Made by a program: the position numbers and the translations under genes. The notes under the pieces were generated by a model that worked only from the letters and a program-made list of their open reading frames with translations, did not search any database and was not told where the DNA came from. A stretch of DNA of 64,000 nt from Limnanthes douglasii subsp. nivea (taxonomy: Eukaryota; Streptophyta; Magnoliopsida; Brassicales; Limnanthaceae). The first letter of the stretch is position 1, and each line of letters opens with the position of its first letter. The DNA is taken from NCBI GenBank assembly GCA_036936605.1, contig JAUPFV010000003.1, positions 147,220,997-147,284,996 on the forward strand. Reading direction: 5' to 3'. Shown in pieces: positions 10,928 to 20,945 of this stretch.

Positions 10928-11757
10928 TTATTCTAAGTACATTCGAAGGTGTTCAATATTCCAAGGGTGAGTTAAAACCCTGCCATCTTTGTCTTCTAAC
11001 CAGTACGTTCCAGGCTTGATTCTTTCAACCACAGTATAGGGACCCTCCCAAGTTGGGGCCAGCTTTCCGAAGAGCTTTTCCTTGGTATGCAAGAAAACTT
11101 TCCTTAACACCTTATCTCCTGGTTGAAAGTCCCTTCTTTTAACTTTAGAAGCAAACCTGCTTCTCATCAAGCCCGGATAGTGTGCCACTCTAAGATGAGC
11201 TTTTACTCGCCTTTCTTCAATTAAATCAAGTTGATTTCTAACTGCCATTTCATTAGCCTGTCCGGAGAAGTTGTGGACTCGAAAGGAGGGAAGTGTCTTC
11301 TCTATGGGGGCTACTGCATCCATCCCATAGACCAAGGCAAAAGGTGATTCTTGTGTTGCAGCCCCAGGTGTTGTCCGGTAGGCCCACAAGACTTCTTGTA
11401 AATAACTAGGCCACTTCCCAGCAGCCCCTTCCAAATTTTTCTTTAAACCAGACAGTATTGTTCTATTAGCCACTTCAACTTGCCCATTGGCCTGTGGGTG
11501 GAAAGGTGAAGAAAAGCAGTGCTGAATACCCTTCGAGGCACAGAAGCGTTCCATTTCTCTGTTGTCAAACTGCGGCCCATTGTCTGTTGTTATTCTCTGG
11601 GGGACACCAAATCTGCAACATATGTTGGATAGAATGAATTTTATAACAGCCTTTGATGTTGTCCCTGCCAAGGGGGCTGCTTCTATCCACTTCGAAAAGT
11701 AGTCAATGGCTACGATTATGGTTTTACGCCCTCCGGACGCCACAGGTACAAGTCTTT
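10928..11757 (-). pseudogene. Tat-1 integrase, N-terminally deleted
   Basis: The frame from about 11757 to the stop at 10928 encodes an integrase core: VAIDYFSKWIEA, then TTDNGPQF with the second catalytic aspartate, NGQVEVANRTIL with the catalytic glutamate, YLQEVLWAYRTTP, and the C-terminal GPY/F module WEGPYTVVERIKPG, ending HPWNIEHLRMYLE. The HHCC zinc finger and the first catalytic aspartate (the DLVGPL region, present in Tat-2) are deleted, and the fusion to RT upstream is out of frame. This protein could not integrate DNA alone. Sequence quality is otherwise perfect, so the deletion is recent. Confidence 0.85.
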
Positions 11758-12225
11758 TGGGCAAGCTCGATTGAGATCTGTGAAGTCAATGCACATTCGC
11801 CATTTACCGTTTTTCTTTTTTACCAAGACTGGATTGGCAGTCCACAAAGGGTACTGAGATTCTTTAATGTGCCCCATCTTTGTAAGTCTGTCAACCTCTT
11901 GTACAATGACATCGGCCTTTTCTTTTGAGAAAGCTCTCCTCTTTTGCACCACTGGTGCCACGTCTCTCCGGACAGAGAGGTGATGGGAAATCACCTCCGA
12001 TGGAACTCCAGTAACATCAGAGTTGCACCAAGCAAAAACATGCTGATGGTCTTTTAAGAATTTCAACATTCCTTCTTTCAATATTGGTGGCATTTTGGAT
12101 CCTATCTTGACGATTTTTCCTTCTTCCAAGAAGTGTGTTTCAACCTCCTCAACCGGGATCAACACTCCGGGGGTCTCTCTGGGGTCATCAATTTCACCCT
12201 CACCCCCAGAAAGGCCCTCAAACTG
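11758..12225 (-). pseudogene. Start of Tat-1 reverse transcriptase, truncated
   Basis: In frame with gag-protease after a TAG at 12226-12228, this reads LIPVEEVETHF, HVFAWCNSDVTGV, the RRAFSKEKADVI stretch, and the first RT motifs NPVLVKKKNGKWRMCIDFTD and LNRACPKD. At about 11757 it switches to integrase sequence, out of frame. By comparison with Tat-2, where LNRACPKD is at 53685 and the matching integrase point is near 55690, about 2.0 kb is missing: the rest of RT including YIDD, RNase H, the second Tat-type RNase H and the integrase zinc finger. Confidence 0.85.
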
Positions 12226-14568
12226 CTATTGGTCATTTATTCGGACTGCCCCCAGCATTCGTGGAGCCAAGGCAGTGGCATAGCATTCTCTTGCAACTTT
12301 TTGACTGCTCCGGACAAGCCCAACCTGCCCCTGAACAGCATATTTTAGACACTGATGGACTGTCGAAGCCACTGCATGCATTCTAGAGAGCCAAGATCTT
12401 CCTAGAATAGCATTGTAGCAAGTGGGACAATCCACCACAATGAAAAGTATTCTGACTGTTTTCTTGAAAGGGCCTCTGCCCAACAATACTTCTTCTTCGA
12501 ACTCACCGATTACATCAGCTGAGCTGCCCGTGAAGCCTACGATCGATCTGTCTGACTTTTGAATCACAGCTGGATTTTTCATTTTCTTGTAAGTATCTAG
12601 GAAAAGGATATTGGCAGAACTCCCAGTATCTACCAAGATTCGCCTTATCTCATTGCCCCCTATTGATGCTCCTATAACAACAGCATCTTCATGAGGGCCA
12701 GCAATATCTCTCAAATCATCCCCATCAAAGACAATGAATGGGAACAAACTTGACGATTGATATGAGGTCATGCCCCCTTCTAGCTGGGTAGCCAAATTAT
12801 GAACATGCCTTTTTCTTGATGAAGTGGTAGGAGCCGTTACAGTGTCCCCTCCGAAAATTGTCAAGGACTCAAAGAACTTAATGAGCCCGGAGACCGACCT
12901 AGAACGCTCCTCTATTGCACCCACTCTATTCCTCGTTGGGTCAGGATCCAAGTATTCGGATTCCACATCAAACCTTTCAATGATTACCATAGCCCCCTCT
13001 GGGGCAGCATTAACCGGACCAGCCCGGTGAGTGTTATCAGGCCTGTTGCCTCCTCTTCTTTTAACGTATGCACCCAATTTCCCTCTTTCGATCAGGTTTT
13101 GAACCTCTTGTTTCAGTGCTATGCAATCATCAGTAGTATGGCCAATATCATTGTGATATTGACAAAAAGAACTGTTTCGATGTTCTCTGGGAGACTGCAA
13201 GGTTGCTGGTCTCCGGTAGTGTACTTCATCTTTTGTTTTATCGAAAATGGTTGCCACACTTTCTTTGAGTTCTGCAAACCATTCCGGTTGGACCCATGGT
13301 CCCCTTTTGTTTCTAGACTGTTGGCTTTGTGCAGGAGCAGCTGGTTGAGATTGAGCTTTTCCCCTTCCATGCCCCTGTCCGGTTTCTCTAGCTTTGTTCC
13401 CGGACTGGTTTTGATTTGGAGTTGGTGCCACCGGGGTGGATCTCACCTGTCTGTGCACCCTGGTCTTCTTTGTTTCATCAACATTTATTTGTTTGCCAAC
13501 TTGATTTAGCAATCCCCCCCAGGTCATGGCCTTCTTCCTGGTTACTGAATCGGCCAGGTTGCCCGGGTTCAAACCTTGTCTCAGGGAGGCTATTGCCACT
13601 TGTTCAAAGCAATCAGCCAACCCGTTTTTTGTGTTCACAAAACAACTTATGTACTCCTTTAATGATTCGTTTGGTTCCTGGGCACAATGGATTATGGTAT
13701 CTCCATTACCCTTTAGCTCCTTACTTCCCACAAATTGCCTTCGAAAGGCCACCCAAAAAGTATCAAAGTCTCTGATACAACCCTGAGGAAGGCTGTTGTA
13801 CCACTTCAGAGCACTCCCCGTGAAGGATTGGGAGAATGCCCTGCAGAGTAGTTTATCATCATCATCAAAGTTCATCATGAAGTTCTTGAATTGCTCCAGA
13901 TGATTGTCTGGATCAGTACTGCCATCGTACTTCTCCATCTTGGTGCTATCAAACCTCTTGGGGAGGTTTCCGGACAGTATTTTGGAAGACAATGGCGATT
14001 GCCTCCAATTCCTCCCACGACTGAACGCAGTATCCTAATTAGGTGTTGCAAAGATACCTGGCTCATCATGGAAGGCAAAAGGATCCACCAGCATCCGGTC
14101 TACATGCCTCCGGTTGTGAGATGATCCTTTCCCAATGTGCCTTTTCATTCTTCCATGGTGATCTCTTTTTCTGGAATACTTTTTAACTTGCTTCTGTTTT
14201 TTCCTGGTTCGCCCCTCATCACTACTGGAGGACAAGGATTTTTCATTCCCCTCACTGTCCGAAGAGCTGTCCGAAGATTCTGAGCTTGAGTCAGAACTCT
14301 CCACAGGCTTGGACCGGTGAGACTTTTTAGAACTGGCATGTGTCTTTTTAGTGCTCACATGAGTTTTTGAAGCCTCATGCTCTCGAGGGTTATCAGAGCG
14401 ATGAGCAACTGACGCTTTGGATTTCTCCTTCATGCCCATCTTGGCCTTTTCAGCCCTCAGAGCTTCTATTTCAGCCCTCAACTGGTCACGCTCTTGGACA
14501 GTATATTCATCGTTCTCTTCCACCACTTCGAGCAAAGCTGGTGGAAGCTCTGGATTATCCGGATTCAT
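12226..14568 (-). CDS. gag-pro: Tat-1 gag-protease polyprotein
   Basis: One continuous frame from ATG 14568, interrupted only by TAG at 14035-14037 and ended by TAG at 12226-12228. The N-terminal 177 codons have a charged coiled-coil start (ERDQLRAEIEALRAEKAKMG) and a serine/arginine-rich segment. Past the first TAG comes the capsid-like gag core (LPKRFDSTKMEKYDG, WYNSLPQG, FVGSKELKG). A zinc knuckle of the variant form C-x2-H-x4-H-x4-C lies near 13125-13165 (CQYHNDIGHTTDDC); Tat-2 has the same variant. The aspartic protease motif VDTGSSANI is near 12610-12632. The product would form particles and process the polyprotein. Apart from the TAGs there is no lesion. Confidence 0.85.
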
Positions 14569-14614
14569 TCGGACAGAATTTCTTTACTTGGTTTTGAATG
14601 CTTGATTCAGGCAC

Positions 14615-14641
14615 CGTCGCCTCCCACTGTGGTCGCCAATT
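14615..14641 (-). promoter_or_regulatory. Candidate primer binding site of Tat-1
   Basis: Directly after the 5' LTR end CCACACCA the minus strand reads AATTGGCGACCACAGTGGG. TTGGCGACCACAGTGGG resembles the tRNA-Arg-type primer sites reported for Ogre/Tat elements, but I could not compare it to an actual tRNA, so the tRNA identity is inference. Confidence 0.5.
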
Positions 14642-15135
14642 TGGTGTGGATAAAAGTAGCCTGGGGGTAGGCTGGTAATTTCAAGTGGAGTTTTAAGGCG
14701 GTGTGAGGGTGTTTCACGGTAGTATGGTGGTGTTTAAAGGTGTTTCAAAGTGTTTCAGGGTGTTTTAAGGGTGGAGAGAGAATTAAGCAGCCTGGCAGCA
14801 GTTAATTTTTCTTACCCATAGTTAATGCTGGTGGTTGGGTATTTATAGTGTGAAATTTGGGCCCTTATGGGCTTTCGGGTCAAGTTTAATGGACCCGGGT
14901 CATGTTTAAAGACCCACAAGTTTTAAGCAGATGTGCAGGTAGCTTAGTCAGATAGTGTTTAGGTTTTTTAGTACTTTAGTCATAGTTCGAACTGCCTTAG
15001 GTTTATAGTGTTCGAATTTATCTGTCCGGTGAAAAAGTCCTGTTCGAATTAATATGCTTGGAGTCTGTCCGAATTTTACGGCGAGATTTACCTTGGACTG
15101 CCCTTCCGGGGAGCACTTCGAATTCGGACTCATCA
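14642..15135 (-). repeat. Tat-1 5' LTR
   Basis: 494 bp, TGATGAGTCC at 15135 to CCACACCA at 14642. It differs from the 3' LTR by one extra G in the GGGGG run near 14665, ACCCGGG for ACTCAGG near 14895, and GGCGAG for GGGGAG near 15080. It contains the gag-pol TATA box ACTATAAATA at about 14839-14848. Confidence 0.85.
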
Positions 15136-15507
15136 GGAGCCCCTTTTTTAGGTATTTGAACAAGTGTCCTTGTTAAAGAACTGAAAAACAGTCCGACTTA
15201 GGAAGTGGTCTTCCAATTCGAAGAGTTGAAGACGGACCCGGACAGAGCAATCGTTACAAATTCCAAACGGTTCTTTGTCAGAGTTAGTGGGACACGTGTC
15301 ACTCTCTGGTTGGTTACTTTTAGCCGTTTTTTCACCTCGAAAGTTGCACCACTTTCTTGAACAAGTTACCTCTTTAAATGCTCTTGATGACGTCAGCGCC
15401 GTTTTTTAATCATTGCCCAACTTTTCGGATTCTCCTAGGAATCAAACCCTTTTTTACATTTACTATAAATTCCATTCATCTTTCACAGTCTCACTATTAC
15501 TTTCACT
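15136..15507 (-). repeat. Duplicate of the Tat-1 internal 3' terminus, outside the 5' LTR
   Basis: These 372 bases are identical by eye to 7077-7448: polypurine tract, G-box (15291-15300), TGACGTCA (15388-15395), TATA (15464-15470) and leader, cut off within CTTTCACT. An LTR retrotransposon end should be the LTR itself, so this is the tail of another, upstream copy that shared this LTR. The break at 15507/15508 joins directly to LINE codons. The retained promoter points to the right, into the LINE half. Confidence 0.85.
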
Positions 15508-17482
15508 AATGGTTCATTGAATAATCTTAAGAAAATTAGTGACTTCCTAGACACCTACCAATTCATTTTTGGTCAACAAGTTAAAAAAGAAAAATTACTT
15601 TCATAAAATCTAAACTAATTACCAGAAATAAGATTCATTATGTTGAAAACAACATTGGTTTCAAAGATAACGCACTTACTTTTAGATATCTAGGAATACA
15701 AATGGATACAAAACATAACTTAATCTATTTTTAGAATCTGATTGATAGAATCAAATGCAAAATTACTGAGTGGAACTCAAAAACCTTGTCTTTGGAGGTA
15801 GACTGATTTTGATTAAATCAGTCCTGCTTGCCATCCCAGTTTATCGTATGCAAAGTATACTTATTCATAATAATGTTATTTCCAGAATAAATATATTAAT
15901 GAACAAGTTTTTATGGGGATACAATAAAAATAACAAAACAATAATATGGTCTCAATAGAACAATCTTTGTAAACCATTTGAAGAAAATGGTTTAATTATT
16001 ATAAATTGTAAAGACACTCAAACTGCCATTTCGTGTAAGTTATGGTTTTCATTCAGAAAAAACATCTCACTTTGGGCCAACATTATGCAATCCATACATT
16101 GCCCAGACATCCATCCCCTTCAAACTTATAAGAAACAAAATGTATCAAATGTCTGGAAAAGATTGCTCAATACTAGAGATTTAGGTGAATCATACATTCT
16201 CTGGATACCTGGTACCGGTAATATCGACTTCTGGGTTGATAAATGGCATAACAATCTGTCATTAAAGAATTCTGGCAACACAATCAATGTAACATACTCA
16301 AACTCAGGAACAATATCCTCCAATATCATATTGATAAAATTTTAAAGATTTTAATTTACCCAAACATGGATGACAAAGCTATTTGGACAATTACTTCAGA
16401 TGGAATGTTTTCACTAAAAGAAACCTGAAATGTAATAAGGGAAAAACCAAAAATTACTAGTCTTTAAGAGAACTTGGAATAACATATCACCAAATAAATG
16501 TTCTTTCATTACATGGAGAGTTTTAAATGGCATGATATCAGTAGACTCAGTACTTCAAAATAAGGGTTTCCAACTTTCTTTCAAATGCCAAAAATGTTCC
16601 AATATTGAGTCAATAGATCATTTGTTTGTATCGTGTAATAGTTCTTGGACTGTATGGATGTATTTATCTAGCCTATTTGGTATTGTTTTGAGTAGACATA
16701 TGACCATTAAACATGTAGTCAATATATGGTTCTCATCATCTGCCAAACACACTCATGCTAGAACTATCATTCCATCTCTTATCATATGGTCAATTTGGAA
16801 GTACAAGAACAAAAGTAAACATGAAAATATTAGAACTACTTCTAAAAATATCACTGATAATGTCATATATTTGATTAACATGTTAGATAACTCATGCATT
16901 TTTAGTTACAAACATTGGTCAGGCGACCTGAAAGTTGCTAGGGGCATGCATTGCTTTCACCACTTAAAAAATAATACACGAAACATCTATATAAAATGGA
17001 ACCCTCTAACATTAGGAAGACTGAAACTTAATTATGATGGTGCTTCTCTTTCCAATGATGAATCATGTACATGTTTTATATTAAGAAAGGCAGATGGTAG
17101 TATGATAGTAGCTAAAGGCTTATTAATAGGAAAATGTTCTCCTATAGTTGCTGAAAAAGGTCTGTACTAGAAGGTTTAATATATTGTAAACAAAATGGTT
17201 ACAACCTAGTAGACATAGAGATTGACTCATTAATATTATTCAACATGTTGAGCTATGGATCTACACCTTGGTACTTAGAACTTACTTTCGAATGTTGTAA
17301 ACCTTCAAAATGGTCATTAGAAACATCTTTAGGGAGCATAATTTGGCGGCAGATTGGGTGGCCAAACACACCATCAAAACTAAAACAAACTATCACTTTC
17401 AATCTTCTAATAGCCTTGTCCCTCTTAGCGCTATTATACTACTTGAAAGTATAGGCACTGACTACCTAAGATTAAGAAAATA
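15508..17482 (+). pseudogene. LINE ORF2 C-terminal part: RT thumb, zf-RVT, RNase H
   Basis: Reading starts NGSLNNLKKISDFLDTYQ at 15509, just downstream of where YADD would be. It goes on with LVFGGRLILIKSVLLAIPVY near 15782 (the LSFAGR motif), MNKFLWGYN, the WKRLLNTRDLG and FWVDKWH blocks, a zf-RVT region near 16560-16660 (CQKC…HLFVSC), IWSIWKYKNK, and a plant RNase H: LKLNYDGAS near 17025 and RNIFREHNLAADWVAKHT near 17310-17365. The end is RLRK at about 17482. Stops occur at 15958, 16343 and 17170 among others. The domain would degrade RNA:DNA hybrid in an active element. Confidence 0.8.
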
Positions 17483-17989
17483 ATAGACTAATTATCACTA
17501 ACATTTGGTAAGGTTTCCTTGACCATTAAGTTTACTTTATGGTTGCAGGTACTAGAACCAGAATGACAGTGAAGAATGCATATACAATATCAACAATGTG
17601 GAATCACAATATTGAAGGACAAAAACGATTTGCAGGATCAACAAGGTAGTTTCACAATACTGAATGACAACTTAAATTTGCAGCAAGGACAACGAATAAG
17701 CAGTAGGATGAGATAAAAAATAAAGAAGATACTCGACTTCTACCAAGATATTCAAGAACATGTTTTTACAGTGAAAATCACACTCTATTTCTAACATTGT
17801 TTCACTATGTTCAAACATTGTAGACTTTGTTTCACTCCAATCAAACATTGTAAACTCAGTTTCCAACATAAATAAAATTCTCTTTGAGTTAAAAAAAGAT
17901 ACGGAAAAAACAATAAACTCTAACCCAAATATAAATAACAATTAAAGATGAATTTATAGTCATTTGAAAACAAACAAAAAAAGTATAAA

Positions 17990-17993
<4 letters not shown>

Positions 17994-18022
<29 letters not shown>
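17994..18022. repeat. (TA)n microsatellite
   Basis: About 14 uninterrupted TA units. Confidence 0.9.
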
Positions 18023-18024
<2 letters not shown>

Positions 18025-18161
18025 CTAATGTGACATTTAATTATTATTAAATTAAGACAAACATATAGGTTAACTAACATTCACTTGTAACTATAACAAT
18101 ATCTAAAGTAGTAAAAGAAAATATAATATGTATAAATGTTTATATGTTACTAAAAAGTTTC

Positions 18162-18168
<7 letters not shown>

Positions 18169-18219
<51 letters not shown>
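18169..18219. repeat. (TA)n microsatellite
   Basis: About 25 uninterrupted TA units, the longest in the window. Confidence 0.9.
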
Positions 18220-18222
<3 letters not shown>

Positions 18223-18414
18223 CATGTTGGTCCAATTACAAAACAAAAACAATAAATCATATAAAATATTTTGCAGGTACCAAGTAGAATAGTTTTCTTA
18301 AACATTTATTAGTCATTGATTAGTCTAAATAACTAAGTAAATGTATAAACACAATAAAATATTTAATTGTCGTTATAGATTTCTAACTGTAAGTCATGTT
18401 TATAAGCATTCAGA

Positions 18415-19094
18415 GGCTTAAATCAGAATATAGTTCCTTGACTATCGCGTTTTCTTTTATATAGTCCATCGGCTAAAAAATCACCGGCCATTGTCCACAA
18501 ACGATTCAAACTCTATAAATTTAGTCCACCGCGCGTGGTATTTTCCTTGGTTTAGTCACGTATCCCCATAGTTATATGGTACAAGTCTCACAAATAGTCC
18601 TTCGACTTTTAATTCTATTTTTACCATTTCAATTTGATATATTTTTCATTAATTTATAATTTTTTAATTTTTTAATTTTTTACTTTTTAAATCTTCTGAA
18701 AACAGAATATCGCAATAAAAATAAAAATATATTAAAATATAAAAAATAAATAAAAGTTGAGGGCAAAATATTAAAAAATATATATATATTTATTTTGCGA
18801 GACTCTGTTTTCAGAAGAATAAAAAAATAAAAAATAAAAAAATTAACAAAGTAACAAAAAATATTAAAAAAATATTAAATTTAAAAGGTAAAAAATGGAA
18901 TTAAAAGTTGAAAGACTATTTGTGAGACTCGTATCATTTAAGTATGGGGACACATGGCTGAACCACAAAAAAACCACGAACGGAGACTAAATTTATAGAT
19001 TTTGAATAGTCCAAAGACCATAACCGATGATTTTTTATTTGAAGGACTAAATAAAAAAACGCAATAGTCGATGAACTATATTATAAATTAAGTC
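18415..19094. mobile_element. Small Mutator-like foldback element (MITE)
   Basis: The left end GGCTTAAATCAGAATATAG is matched in inverse by the right end (GACTTAATTTATAATATAG on the other strand). The inverted repeats extend inward for well over 200 bases, sharing CCTTGACTATCGCGTTTT, GTCCACCGCG and the ACTCTGTTTTCAGAAG segment, so the whole element folds back. The flanks GCATTCAGA (18406-18414) and GCATTTAAA (19095-19103) look like an eroded 9-bp target duplication (7 of 9 identical). It has the same termini as the two larger elements at 20507 and 27903. No coding sequence. Confidence 0.75.
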
Positions 19095-19103
19095 GCATTT
19101 AAA

Positions 19104-19579
19104 CGCATTTTTTTAAGCTAGTAAAACAAGTATGGGATATAAAATACGACTAACACGTTTACAATTATCTAGCAAGAGACCTATTAATAAACATTTAAGT
19201 AAACGTAATAAACATAATAAACATTTAATTGTTTTTATAAAGTTCTCTTTGTAAATCCTATCTATAAGCATTTAGTTGTAACTTCTTTCTAAGTAGCTAG
19301 ATCGGCGGACACAACACGCGACAAAATAAGTATATATATTAACCATTAACAATAAGTCGTATATAACCAGAATAAACATTTGGTTATTGATATAGACTTT
19401 CAGTTATAAATCCTATTTGTAAGTATTTACTTGCAAAATACTTTTAAACAGTTCGATCAATAGACAAAATATTCAACAAAACAAGTATAAATATATATAC
19501 ATTAGCTATTATCAATTTTATTTTTAAACAACAAGTAAGTGTATAACCAAAACAAATATTTTGCTGTTGATATAGAGTT
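19104..19579. other. AT-rich stretch without recognisable feature
   Basis: Stops in all frames; a few dispersed TAAACATTTA-type words recur. Nothing else was recognised. Confidence 0.4.
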
Positions 19580-20268
19580 TATTTATTATAAACCAAGATG
19601 CAATATCTATCACAAATGGTTGATATATAAAATGTAATAGAGTGAATCAAAAGAAAAAAAAATACATAATTTAATGTGGTTCAACAATAATGTCTAGACG
19701 CACTGGAATCCGCAAGAATAATGTGTTTCACTATAAGTGAAAAAGGTTACAGATGTTAGTGTTCTATTTTCTACAATCCTATAAGTCTATTTAGAGAGGA
19801 ATAAATAGATAACACATAATGACTTTTCAGATAATGGAATTAATGGACCCGAACGCTAGTAACAATTATATACATCACCATAATTATCACCAATAATACA
19901 AGAATGTAAATGGTGAACATAAGATACACCTTATTAAAAAAAATTCAGATTTGTAATTCAACTTAAGAAATCCATGAGTTTAATTCATCTTATAGCAATA
20001 CAGAAAAAATATATACAGGATGAACCCATGCTTTGATTTTCACACTTTGAACTTGATGATGATCCTTGATTTTGTTTTTGTTCCTTTGATACCTCTATAT
20101 TGGTTATTAAATCTTCTAAAAGATGGCAACCAAAACCTATTTTTATGATTGAAGGAAGAATTCGATATGTTTTTCTAGAAGGTGAGTACAAGAATCAAAA
20201 TGTACATTATGAAATATTATATGACTAATCATTCAAGTCTCAAACGTTTATTCGACTTATTTTTAACA
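19580..20268 (-). repeat. Copia 3' LTR
   Basis: The LTR starts TGTTAAAAATAAGTCG at 20268 on the minus strand. Its distal half reads TAGACTTATAGGATTG, then a TTCTTGCGGATTCCAGTGCG block and GAACCACATTAAATTATG, a typical copia transcript-end region. Its distal end (about 19580) is uncertain. It matches 1-332. A segment at about 19960-20175 is absent from that copy and may be an insertion or a divergent part. Confidence 0.65.
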
Positions 20269-20496
20269 AATATTTCCATTGAGGCGAATATCCTTGGTTC
20301 AATAAACACCAATCAAGTTTAGGCATTCCCTAAACTTCGAAAATGATATTATCTTGGTTATTATATCTACTGGATTGTCGTGTGTAATTTTTTCACATAA
20401 AAATTCCATTTGATATTATACCACGAATAAAATGATATCTGATATTTATGTGTCTTTTTACGCTCCTGGTACATATGGTTCCCTCTAAGTTGTATG
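20269..20496 (-). pseudogene. Copia RNase H, distal fragment
   Basis: Minus-strand reading gives RHINIRYHFIR followed by degenerate residues, matching the TKHID+RYHFIRE signature at the end of copia RNase H, then the tail MPKLDWCLLN (family: FNHCLDLI). It continues the RNase H that is cut by the Pack-MULE; the last ten bases (20497-20506) are the left target duplication. Confidence 0.65.
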
Positions 20497-20506
20497 AAGC
20501 TTTGAA
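20497..20506. other. Target-site duplication, left copy
   Basis: AAGCTTTGAA, identical to 22444-22453 on the far side of the Pack-MULE. Confidence 0.9.
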
Positions 20507-20945
20507 GGCTTAAATCGTTGCTTCGTCCCTCGACTATCACGTTTTGTCACATTTAGTCCATCGATAAAAAAATCACGGGTGAGAATCCCTCGACTATAAA
20601 AAAATATATAATTCCAGTCCCCGCGCGTGGTTTTTGCTCACGTGTCAATATAGTTAAATGGTTTGCGTTCCACATATAGTCCATTGACTTTTAATTCTAT
20701 TTTTACCCTCTGAATTTAATATTTTTTTAATATTTTTTTCTCAAAACAGAGTATATCAAAATTTTCTATACTCTGTTTTCATTTTCTTTCCTCTTCTACA
20801 CTAATTCCACGTTCTTTTCCTTTCAATTTACCTCTAAAATCTAGAAATCTAAAAACAATAGTAATTTCAGAAACCTATCGTTTGCAGCTTGATTCAAATC
20901 CAACGAAGAAGGCAGCAAGGATCTAAGAAACAGAAAATGGAGAAG
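20507..20945 (+). repeat. Pack-MULE left terminal inverted repeat
   Basis: Pairs with 21986-22443. The outer part has the family motif GTCCCTCGACTATCACG; the inner part (from about 20780) includes ATTCAAATCCAACGAAGAAG, GC-richer and gene-like, suggesting that captured sequence became part of the terminal repeats. Confidence 0.8.

Larger units (their letters stand above)
6584..15507 (-). mobile_element. Tat-1: young Ty3/gypsy Tat-type retrotransposon, deleted in pol, with antisense gene
   Basis: Read on the minus strand: 5' LTR (15135-14642), primer binding site, gag-protease, start of RT, integrase, then a convergent antisense gene on the plus strand, polypurine tract and 3' LTR (7076-6584). 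The LTRs differ by three substitutions and one indel by eye, so insertion was recent. About 2 kb covering most of RT, both RNase H domains and the integrase zinc finger is missing relative to Tat-2, making this a non-autonomous copy. The right end continues 372 bp past the 5' LTR into a duplicate of the internal 3' terminus, so the insert is a truncated tandem array. The flanking pentanucleotides (GGCAT and AATGG) do not match. Confidence 0.9.
3477..17482 (+). mobile_element. L1-like LINE, split by Tat-1 and partly deleted
   Basis: A non-LTR retrotransposon with, in order, a DUF4283-type ORF1 with zinc knuckle, an APE-type endonuclease, a reverse transcriptase N-terminal half, then (after Tat-1) the RT C-terminal part, a zf-RVT region and a plant-type RNase H. 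The two halves are 3477-6583 and 15508-17482. They do not abut when joined: the left half stops at the first RT aspartate motif and the right half resumes after the catalytic YADD region, so roughly 130-150 codons of RT are gone. Many stops and frameshifts show it is old. No clear poly-A tail or target duplication was found. Confidence 0.85.
17483..18405. other. Non-coding AT-rich stretch with TA microsatellites
   Basis: The first 200 bases may be LINE 3' sequence. Two TA dinucleotide runs stand out (17994-18022 and 18169-18219). No gene was recognised. Confidence 0.5.

Noticed and set aside
12824..13775. Plus-strand open frames opposite gag-protease
   Set aside because: They are shadows of the minus-strand gag-protease frame and show no independent motif.
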